Assembly: GCA_963669265.1 (NCBI GenBank)
Contig: OY769916.1
Coordinates: 62,001 to 126,000, forward strand
Source: SZUA-547 sp963669265
GTDB lineage: Bacteria > Pseudomonadota > Alphaproteobacteria > Rhodobacterales > Rhodobacteraceae
DNA length: 64,000 bases
Reading direction: 5' to 3'
Both the position numbers and the translations under genes were made by a program. The notes under the pieces are model-generated. The model worked only from the letters and a program-made list of their open reading frames with translations, was not told the DNA's origin and did no database searches. Of the stretch, positions 57,618 through 64,000 are shown one piece after another; within the stretch, counting starts at the first letter, position 1; every line of letters begins with the position of its first letter.

Positions 57618-58409
57618 ATGACCAAATCGCTTGCAGGTAAATCCGCCGTCGTGACCGGCGCAAACTCCGGTATCGGCCTTGGGGTTGCGCGCTCTCTGGC
57701 TGAGAGCGGCGCGAAGGTCGCCATCAATTCATTTTCGGATCGTCCAGAAGACCATGAACTGGCCGCCAGCATCGCCGCTGAGACCGGCTCGGAGGTCATC
57801 TATATCAAGGCCGACATGTCCAAGGGACAGGAATGCCGCGACCTTGTCACCACGGCGCATGACCGGTTCGGAGCGGTCGATATTCTGGTCAATAACGCCG
57901 GCATCCAGCATGTCGCGCCGATTGAGGAGTTTCCGACGGAAAAATGGGATGCGATCATCGCCATCAACATGAGCTCGGCCTTTCACACCACCGCCGCCGC
58001 GCTGCCGCTGATGAAAGCCTCTGGCTGGGGCCGCGTGATCAATATCGCCTCGGCGCATGGGCTGACCGCCTCGCCCTATAAATCCGCCTATGTCGCCGCC
58101 AAGCATGGCGTCGTAGGTTTGACCAAGGTCACGGCGCTGGAAGTCGCGGGCCAGAACATCACGTGCAACGCGATCTGCCCCGGTTACGTACTAACGCCTT
58201 TGGTGGAAGCGCAGATTCCTGATCAGATGAAAGCTCATAATATGGATAGAGAGACCGTGATCCGTGAGGTTATGCTGGAGCGTCAGCCGTCGCGGCAATT
58301 CGCGACGGTTGAGGAACTTGGCGGCACCGCCGTGTTTCTCTGCTCGGCGGCCGCCGCGCAAATAACGGGCACGAGCATCTCTCTGGATGGCGGTTGGACA
58401 GCGCTCTAA
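57618..58409 (+). CDS. bdhA: 3-hydroxybutyrate dehydrogenase
   Basis: Short-chain dehydrogenase that oxidises D-3-hydroxybutyrate to acetoacetate in polyhydroxybutyrate and ketone-body use. I start at ATG 57618 (263 residues), with GGAG ten bases upstream; the frame is open earlier but crosses the terminator. Cofactor motif VVTGANSGIGLGVARSLA and NNAG are present. The catalytic triad is S145 (INIASAHG), Y158 and K162 (SAYVAAKHG). ITCNAICPGYVLTPLVEAQIPDQ is the family substrate loop. It is followed 15 bases later by the patatin gene in the same direction. Confidence 0.96.
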   Translation: MTKSLAGKSAVVTGANSGIGLGVARSLAESGAKVAINSFSDRPEDHELAASIAAETGSEVIYIKADMSKGQECRDLVTTAHDRFGAVDILVNNAGIQHVAPIEEFPTEKWDAIIAINMSSAFHTTAAALPLMKASGWGRVINIASAHGLTASPYKSAYVAAKHGVVGLTKVTALEVAGQNITCNAICPGYVLTPLVEAQIPDQMKAHNMDRETVIREVMLERQPSRQFATVEELGGTAVFLCSAAAAQITGTSISLDGGWTAL

Positions 58410-58424
58410 ACAGGATTGGATCCA

Positions 58425-59486
58425 ATGAAGAAATCAACCTCTCAGAAGACGGTCAACCTGGCGCTGCAGGGCGGCGGAGCGCATGGCGCGTTCACCTGGG
58501 GCGTTCTTGATCGCCTTCTGGAGGATGAACGGATCCATATCGAGGGGGTCTCAGCCACCTCCGCCGGCGCGATGAACGCGGCGATGCTTAAAACCGGTTT
58601 GGAGAATAGCGGCCGCGAAGCCGCCAAGGAGTTGCTGGGTGAGTTCTGGGGGCGTATCGAGGACTGGCGCGGACCGTATGAGAACCCGTGGCTGCTCTAC
58701 CTGCATGCGCTGGACGCCTCCCTGCCGACCATGGCCAAGGCGATCGCCGCGTCGCCTGCCTATAACTTTCAGGCCACGATGGCGCGGATGTTCTCTCCCT
58801 ATGAGATAAATCCTTTAGATATCAATATGATGAAGAACATCATTGAGGATTTGATCGACTTCGATTCGATCTGCGCCGACTGCGACCCCAAACTGTTCAT
58901 CTCCGCCACGAACGTGCGCACCGGCAAGATTAAGGTGTTCCAGGGGCATGAGATTTCGGCCGATGCGCTGCTCGCCTCGGGCTGCCTGCCGACGCTTTAT
59001 CGGGCGGTCGAGATCCCGGACCCGGAGACGGGAAAGGTCGAAGCCTATTGGGACGGCGGCTATATGGGCAATCCAGCGCTCTTTCCGCTGTTTTACAACT
59101 CGGAGAGCCGCGACGTTCTGATCGTCCACATTAATCCGATCGAGCGGGAGGAGGTTCCCACCACCGCCGAAGAGATCCAGAACCGCCTGAATGAGATCAG
59201 CTTCAACTCATCGCTGCTCAGAGAATTGCGCACGGTCCAGTTCGTCAGCCGCCTGATCGAGGAAGGCAAGATCCGCAAGGGTGAGATGAAAAGCGTGCTG
59301 ATCCACTCGATCGCCGACGACCATACGATGCGGCAATTGGGGATGGCGACCAAGATCATTCCCGACTCCATGGTCATTCGCGAGCTTAAGGCCGCAGGCC
59401 GGGCGACGATGGACAAGTTCCTCGACACGCATTTCGACGACCTGGGCGAGAAAAGCACCACGGACCTGCCGGCCCTCTACAGCTGA
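58425..59486 (+). CDS. Patatin-like phospholipase family protein
   Basis: Serine acyl-hydrolase with a Ser-Asp dyad, 353 residues from ATG 58425 (AGGA nine bases upstream; an earlier TTG is in frame). The oxyanion hole is LALQGGGAHGAFTWGVLD, and the nucleophile is S46 in GVSATSAGAMNAAML. The residue before this Ser is Thr preceded by Ala rather than the usual Gly (GTSAG). The Asp is in YWDGGYMGNPALFPLF. No signal peptide or TM is seen. The tight pairing with bdhA suggests a role in lipid or polyhydroxybutyrate metabolism (inference). The substrate is not shown. Confidence 0.92.
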   Translation: MKKSTSQKTVNLALQGGGAHGAFTWGVLDRLLEDERIHIEGVSATSAGAMNAAMLKTGLENSGREAAKELLGEFWGRIEDWRGPYENPWLLYLHALDASLPTMAKAIAASPAYNFQATMARMFSPYEINPLDINMMKNIIEDLIDFDSICADCDPKLFISATNVRTGKIKVFQGHEISADALLASGCLPTLYRAVEIPDPETGKVEAYWDGGYMGNPALFPLFYNSESRDVLIVHINPIEREEVPTTAEEIQNRLNEISFNSSLLRELRTVQFVSRLIEEGKIRKGEMKSVLIHSIADDHTMRQLGMATKIIPDSMVIRELKAAGRATMDKFLDTHFDDLGEKSTTDLPALYS

Positions 59487-59507
59487 CCGTCCTCGCCGCC
59501 AATATCG

Positions 59508-60137
59508 TCAGAGCGAGGTCACCCACAGGATCGTCGCGTCCTCTGCGGACGTGGAGATGAGGCAATGGCCCATCGAGGCGTCGTAGTAAGCCGAGTCTCC
59601 GGTCGAAAGATCGACGGGCGCATAGAGTTCGGTCAGCAGGCGAACCGAACCATCCAGCACCAACAGGAATTCTTCTCCGCCATGGCGTACCCATTGGCCG
59701 AATTCCTCAAAGTCTCGGGCGCGAATGACCGCTTTATAAGGCAGCATTTTCTTGCGAGTGATCTCGGCGGCCAGCATCTCATGCTCATAGGTGGCCGTCG
59801 GATGCGCGCCGCCCTCGCCTGACCGAGTGATCGCACGGCGGCCCATCACCTTGTCGCTATCGGACGGCGTGAAGAGCTGCGGTATGTCGATGCCAAGGCC
59901 ACGCGCCAGTTTCTGCACCGCGTCGAAGGTCGGCGACATCTGCGCGTTCTCGATTTTGGAGAGGGTCGAGCGCGCCAGACCCGACCGGCGGGAGGCTTCC
60001 TCCAGCGTCCAGTCGCGCGCCTTGCGAATCTCGCGCACCCGCTCGCCCAGCCGGAGCGGCTCCACCGGCTCCGCCGGTTCATCGGCGGCGCGCGCGATTT
60101 GTAGCAGCGATGGCGTAGGATCGTCTTGTGTGGGCAT
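59508..60137 (-). CDS. XRE-family regulator with C-terminal cupin domain
   Basis: A 209-residue transcription regulator. An XRE helix-turn-helix (about 29-83: LGERVREIRKARDWTLEEASRRSGLARSTLSKIENAQMSPTFDAVQKLA) is joined to a small cupin domain (about 130-207: FGQWVRHGGEEFLLVLDGSVRLLTELYAPVDLSTGDSAYYDAS), which would bind a small-molecule effector. Such regulators often control neighbouring catabolic genes. It is divergent from the acyl-CoA ligase gene across 68 bases, so that gene is the likeliest target. The ligand is unknown. Confidence 0.92.
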   Translation of the reverse strand: MPTQDDPTPSLLQIARAADEPAEPVEPLRLGERVREIRKARDWTLEEASRRSGLARSTLSKIENAQMSPTFDAVQKLARGLGIDIPQLFTPSDSDKVMGRRAITRSGEGGAHPTATYEHEMLAAEITRKKMLPYKAVIRARDFEEFGQWVRHGGEEFLLVLDGSVRLLTELYAPVDLSTGDSAYYDASMGHCLISTSAEDATILWVTSL

Positions 60138-60205
60138 CGAACAGTCTCCAATAACTGTTCAGCACATACGATAACGCGCGCGGCAAGGCGAGCGGAGGAG
60201 ACGTG

Positions 60206-61807
60206 ATGACAGACCCTGCGGAAAAATGGCGCGCCGGAGCCGAACAGAGCCTGTTCGACGAAGGGCCGCCGCCGCCCTGCCCGCCTCGGTTCAACATGGC
60301 GCGGCACACGCTGGCCGAGACCGCCGCCGCCCGGCCTGATGCGACGGCGCTGATCGTCGCCTCCGACCCCGAGGCGCCGCCGCATGAGGAATGGAGTTTC
60401 GCGGCGCTGGAAGACGCCGTGCTGCGCACAGCCGCCGGACTACGGGCGCGCGGCCTCTGCCGGGGAGAGCGCGTGATGCTGCACCTCGGCAACGTCTCGG
60501 AGTTCCCGGTGCTCTATTTCGGTGTGATCGCCGCGGGCGGCGTCGCTGTGCCGACCTCTTCGCAGTTGACGCCCGGCGAGGCGGGCGCGGCGGCGACGGA
60601 AGCCGAAGCCCGATTTATCGCGCTCAGCGAGGACCTGCCGATCGAGGGGGCGCCGGCACGCGCGACCCCGTTGGACATGTCGGACATCGCCGATCTCAAG
60701 ACGGCCGACCCCCTTTCGTGGGACGACCCGGCGACAGACACCATGGCCGATGATCCGGCCTTCCTGGTCTTCACCTCTGGCTCCGCCGGGCGGCCGAAAG
60801 GAGTGTTGCACGCGCAGCGCGCGGGCTGGGCGCGGCGGATGATGTGGCGCGGCTGGTACGGGTTGACGCCAGAGGATCATGTTCTGCATGCGGGCGCGTT
60901 CAACTGGACCTATACGCTCGGCGCGGGTCTGACCGATCCCTGGGCTGTCGGGGCCGCGACCATGATCTATGACGGCCCGCCCGACCCCACCGTCTGGGGG
61001 CGGTTGGTGCAACGGTTTGACGCGAGCGTGTTCGCGGCGGCGCCCGGCGTCTTCCGCCAGATCCTTGCGCGCGGCGGCGACATGGCGCGGTTCCGCGGTC
61101 TTCGGTGTGCGTTGACGGCGGGAGAGATGCTGAGTCCGGCGCTGTTCGACGCCTGGACGGAGGCGACCGGCGTCCCGCTCTATGAGGCTTTGGGGATGAG
61201 CGAATGCTCCACCTATATCTCCGCCGGGCCGGATGCGCCGCCGCGCCCGGGCTTCGCAGGCCGGCCGCAAAAGGGGCGCAGGGTGGCGATCCTTAATGAA
61301 GAGGCGACCGGGCCTGCCCCGATGGGAGAGCCCGGCCTTCTCGCCGTCTCCCGCCGCGATCCGGGACTGATGCTGGGCTATTGGCGACGGCCGGAGGAGA
61401 CGGCGGCGGCGATGCGCGGCGAGTGGTTCCTAACCGGCGACCGCGCCCGCATGGCGCCGGACGGGTATATCGCGTTTGAAGGGCGCGCCGACGACCTTAT
61501 GAACGCGGGCGGATATCGCGTGACCCCGGCGGAGGTGGAGGAGGCGATGGCCGCCCACCCGAACGTGGCCGAATGCGGCGCGGTCGAGGCGCGGGTTTCG
61601 GACGCGCTCTCTATCATCGTCGCGCATGTGGTCCCGGCGGAAGGCGCATTGCTGGACGAAGCGGCGCTGAACGCGCAGGCGGAGGCGACGCTTGCGCGAT
61701 ACAAACGGCCCAAGGCATGGGTGATCACCGACGCCCTGCCCCGCACCGGAAACGGCAAGCTGCGCCGGGCGGATCTGCGGGCGAAGGGCGTTCCCAAGAA
61801 GACGTGA
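60206..61807 (+). CDS. AMP-dependent acyl-CoA ligase
   Basis: Adenylate-forming enzyme that activates a carboxylic acid to its CoA thioester. It has 533 residues from ATG 60206, with GGAGGAG six bases upstream; GTG 60203 is also possible. The core motifs are FTSGSAGRPKGVLHAQ (phosphate loop), YEALGMSECSTYI, GEWFLTGDRA and GRADDLMNAGGYRVTPAEVE. The C-terminal catalytic Lys is in TGNGKLRRADLRAKG. The resemblance is to medium-chain or aromatic acid ligases (benzoate-CoA-ligase-like), but the substrate cannot be named. It is divergent from the XRE-cupin regulator. Confidence 0.93.
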   Translation: MTDPAEKWRAGAEQSLFDEGPPPPCPPRFNMARHTLAETAAARPDATALIVASDPEAPPHEEWSFAALEDAVLRTAAGLRARGLCRGERVMLHLGNVSEFPVLYFGVIAAGGVAVPTSSQLTPGEAGAAATEAEARFIALSEDLPIEGAPARATPLDMSDIADLKTADPLSWDDPATDTMADDPAFLVFTSGSAGRPKGVLHAQRAGWARRMMWRGWYGLTPEDHVLHAGAFNWTYTLGAGLTDPWAVGAATMIYDGPPDPTVWGRLVQRFDASVFAAAPGVFRQILARGGDMARFRGLRCALTAGEMLSPALFDAWTEATGVPLYEALGMSECSTYISAGPDAPPRPGFAGRPQKGRRVAILNEEATGPAPMGEPGLLAVSRRDPGLMLGYWRRPEETAAAMRGEWFLTGDRARMAPDGYIAFEGRADDLMNAGGYRVTPAEVEEAMAAHPNVAECGAVEARVSDALSIIVAHVVPAEGALLDEAALNAQAEATLARYKRPKAWVITDALPRTGNGKLRRADLRAKGVPKKT

Positions 61808-61848
61808 GGGTGCTTGAAACTCCGCCATGAACGTCCAATTGTGACGGC

Positions 61849-62496
61849 ATGGTTCAACTCGACATCATCTCAGATCCGATCTGCCCATGGTGCTATATCG
61901 GCAAGGCGCGGCTGGACGCGGCCATAGAAGCGCACGGGTCCAACCCGTTCGACATCCATTGGCGGCCGTTTCAGTTGAATCCGGCCATGCCGAAAGAGGG
62001 CATGGAGCGGCAGGAATATCTCAACTGGAAGTTCGGCGGCGCGGAGGCTGCGGCGCGGATTTACGGAGCGATCGAGACGACGGCGAAAGCGACAGGGCTG
62101 GAGGTCAACTTTGACGCCATAACGCGCACGCCGAACACGATCGATGCGCATCGCCTGATCAGATGGGCCGGACCGACGGGCGCCCAAAGCGCTGTGAAAC
62201 ACGCTTTGTTTACGCATTATTTCGTCGACGGTCGGGATATCGGCGATTCCGTGGTGCTGGCGGACATCGCCGAAAGCGTCGGTATGGAGCGTGAAGTGAT
62301 CGCCCGCTTGCTGGAGGGCGAGTCCGATCGGGAGGCCGTCGAAGCCGAGGACAAGACGGCGCGAGAGATGGGCGTCAATGGCGTGCCCACCTTCATCCTG
62401 GCCAGAGAATATGTGCTGACCGGCGCGCAGGAGACGGAGACCTGGCTGCGGGTGATGCAAGAGTTGGACGTGCAGTTGAAGGCCGAGCCGACGTAA
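61849..62496 (+). CDS. DsbA-family (FrnE-like) oxidoreductase
   Basis: A 215-residue thioredoxin-fold protein without a signal peptide, so cytoplasmic. The active site CPWC is at C12-C15 (SDPICPWCYIGKARLDAA). The helical insert domain (about 60-150) contains NTIDAHRLIRWAG, and the cis-Pro loop is GVNGVPTFILAREYVLTGAQ. This is the FrnE subgroup; in Deinococcus FrnE is a disulfide isomerase linked to stress, and in Streptomyces a polyketide-cluster gene. The gene lies 41 bases after the acyl-CoA ligase in the same direction and converges on mfd. A role with the ligase is only a guess. Confidence 0.92.
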   Translation: MVQLDIISDPICPWCYIGKARLDAAIEAHGSNPFDIHWRPFQLNPAMPKEGMERQEYLNWKFGGAEAAARIYGAIETTAKATGLEVNFDAITRTPNTIDAHRLIRWAGPTGAQSAVKHALFTHYFVDGRDIGDSVVLADIAESVGMEREVIARLLEGESDREAVEAEDKTAREMGVNGVPTFILAREYVLTGAQETETWLRVMQELDVQLKAEPT

Positions 62497-62510
62497 GTCT
62501 GGCGACCGCC

Positions 62511-64000
62511 CTACGCCGCGGTCTTCGCCGCCTTGGCGATTTTCGCGAGATCCTGCGCGATCGAGAATGCGCCTTTCACGCGATCAGCCTCCGATGACCA
62601 ATCACGGCGCACCACCACCTTGTTGTCCTTGATCTTTGCCTGGCCGCGCTGCGCCTGAAGAAACTCCACCAGCCCCATCGGATTGGCGAATTTGTCATTG
62701 CGGAACTGCACCGTGCCGCCCTTCGGCCCGGCGTCCAGTTTCGCGATCCCGGCGCGGCGGCACATCGCCTTGGTGCGCACGACGCGCAACAGCGTCTCGA
62801 TCTCTTTCGGCGGTTTGCCAAAGCGATCATGCAGTTCGGCCGCGAAGCCCTCCAACTCGGTCTGGCTCTCCAAATTGGAAAGCCGCCGGTAGAGCCCCAG
62901 CCGAACGTCCAGATCCGGGACGTAAGCCTCCGGAATCAACACCGCCACGCCGAGATTGATTTGCGGCGCCCAGGTCTCGTCGCCTTCGGCCAGAGCGATC
63001 TCGCCGGAGCGGAGCTTGGCGACCGCCTCCTCTAGCATGTCCTGATAAAGCTCATAGCCCACTTCGCGGATATGGCCCGACTGCTCCTCGCCCAGCAGGT
63101 TTCCGGCGCCGCGAATGTCGAGGTCGTGGCTGGCCAGCGTGAAACCGGCGCCCAGCGTGTCGAGGCTTGAGAGCACCTTCAGGCGCTTCTCCGCCGCTGG
63201 GGTCAGGCGCTTTCTCGGCTCAGTGGTGAAATAGGCGTAGGCGCGCGCCTTGGAGCGCCCCACCCGCCCCCGGATCTGATAGAGTTGCGCCAGACCGAAC
63301 ATGTCCGACCGGTGCACCAGAAGCGTGTTGGCGGTGGGAATATCGAGGCCGGATTCGACGATAGTCGTCGCCAGCAGCACGTCGTATTCGCCGTCATAAA
63401 ACGCATTCATGCGTTTATCGAGGTCGCCCGCCGCCATCTGTCCATGTGCGGTCAGGAACTTCACCTCCGGCACCTGCTCGCGCAGGAACTCCTCCGCCTC
63501 GGCGATATCGGAAATGCGCGGCACCACATAGAAGCTCTGTCCGCCGCGATAATGCTCGCGCAACAAGGCCTCGCGCGCGGTCACCGGATCGAAAGGCGAG
63601 ACATATGTGCGCACCGCTAACCGATCGACCGGCGGCGTCGCGATGATCGAAAGCTCTCGCACGCCCGACATCGCCAGTTGCAGCGTGCGCGGGATTGGCG
63701 TCGCGGTCATGGTCAAGACGTGCACGTCCGAGCGGAGTTGTTTCAGCCGCTCTTTGTGCGAGACGCCGAAATGCTGTTCTTCGTCGATGATCAGCAGGCT
63801 GAGATCCTTGAACCGGATTCCCTTGCCCAGCAGGGCGTGGGTGCCGATGACGATGTCGACCGAGCCATCCTTCAGGCCGTCCTTCGTTTCCGCCGCCTCC
63901 TTGGCGCCGATAAAGCGAGACAGTTGCCGCACTTTCAGCGGCCAACCGGCGAAGCGCGCGGTGAACTCCTTGGCGTGCTGACGGGCGAGCAACGTGGTCG
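62511..64000 (-). CDS. mfd: Transcription-repair coupling factor Mfd, C-terminal part (runs off right edge)
   Basis: DNA translocase that removes stalled RNA polymerase and recruits UvrA to damage. Only the last 496 codons lie in the window. Helicase motifs visible are TTLLARQHAKEF at the edge, DIVIGTHALLGKGIRFKDLSLLIIDEEQHFG, LTMTATPIPRTLQLAMSGVRELSII, ATTIVESGLDIPTANTLLVHRSDMFGLAQLYQIRGRVGRSKARAYAYF and the C-terminal TRCF domain (IREVGYELYQDMLEEAVAKL). The upstream UvrB-homology and RNA-polymerase-binding domains lie beyond 64000. The gene converges on the FrnE-like gene with 14 bases between the stops. Confidence 0.97.
   Translation of the reverse strand, partial: TTLLARQHAKEFTARFAGWPLKVRQLSRFIGAKEAAETKDGLKDGSVDIVIGTHALLGKGIRFKDLSLLIIDEEQHFGVSHKERLKQLRSDVHVLTMTATPIPRTLQLAMSGVRELSIIATPPVDRLAVRTYVSPFDPVTAREALLREHYRGGQSFYVVPRISDIAEAEEFLREQVPEVKFLTAHGQMAAGDLDKRMNAFYDGEYDVLLATTIVESGLDIPTANTLLVHRSDMFGLAQLYQIRGRVGRSKARAYAYFTTEPRKRLTPAAEKRLKVLSSLDTLGAGFTLASHDLDIRGAGNLLGEEQSGHIREVGYELYQDMLEEAVAKLRSGEIALAEGDETWAPQINLGVAVLIPEAYVPDLDVRLGLYRRLSNLESQTELEGFAAELHDRFGKPPKEIETLLRVVRTKAMCRRAGIAKLDAGPKGGTVQFRNDKFANPMGLVEFLQAQRGQAKIKDNKVVVRRDWSSEADRVKGAFSIAQDLAKIAKAAKTAA

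Overview
The window is a gene-dense, GC-rich stretch of bacterial chromosome, most likely from a Rhodobacterales-type or closely related alphaproteobacterium. The evidence is the gene order dusB-ntrB-ntrC-ntrY-ntrX-trkA-trkH, the fused ispDF gene, the short second-type GltX, and the mreB-mreC-mreD-mrdA-rodA block. I see no IS element, prophage gene, integrase, CRISPR array, rRNA or tRNA. Almost all the sequence is core housekeeping, and the unusual signals lie in the few non-coding gaps and in some single residues.

Layout. 1-9.3 kb (minus strand): nitrogen and redox signalling operon dusB, ntrB, ntrC, ntrY, ntrX, followed by trkA and the start of trkH, which runs off the left edge. 9.4-11.8 kb (plus): ispDF, pgpA, pncC, translationally coupled. 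12-14.4 kb: amtB, a Coq10/RatA-like gene and hpt. 14.4-18 kb (minus): YafK-like L,D-transpeptidase, lipA, class II aldolase and mtnA. 18-23.6 kb (minus): DUF2314, VOC, DUF924, queA, DUF3179, cyclophilin, coaD and CBS genes. 23.7-32 kb: uvrA and ppk2 (minus), then ssb, a DUF3144 gene and gyrA (plus). 32-40.7 kb: trmFO, squalene/phytoene synthase-like gene, cimA, cysS, a membrane TPR regulator, a small coiled-coil gene and an MBL-fold hydrolase. 40.7-47 kb: gltX and nadE (minus), a secreted MORN-repeat protein, and leuA preceded by a leader peptide. 47.3-55.4 kb (plus): mreBCD, mrdA, rodA, a 2-hydroxyacid dehydrogenase, DUF502 and an ArgO/LysE exporter. 55.4-64 kb: orphan peptide-binding protein, 3-hydroxybutyrate dehydrogenase, patatin, XRE-cupin regulator, acyl-CoA ligase, FrnE-like DsbA and the 3' part of mfd.

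How the genes fit together. NtrBC/NtrYX sense nitrogen status and AmtB imports ammonium, although no glnK lies beside it. mreBCD/mrdA/rodA build the elongasome. leuA and cimA feed leucine and isoleucine synthesis. mtnA plus the aldolase, next to lipA, looks like a 5'-deoxyadenosine/methylthioadenosine salvage (DHAP shunt) pair.

Best leads. (1) A 27-codon, apparently leaderless, Leu-rich leader peptide upstream of leuA at 45301-45384, whose stop codon lies inside one arm of a strong hairpin with competing pairings. (2) A strong intrinsic terminator on the plus strand at 57417-57447 with no gene upstream of it on that strand; it implies an unannotated sRNA or a leader attenuator in front of bdhA. 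(3) A TrkH whose first selectivity-filter glycine appears to be Thr. (4) An NtrC with an intact GAFTGA loop beside an NtrX that lacks it.
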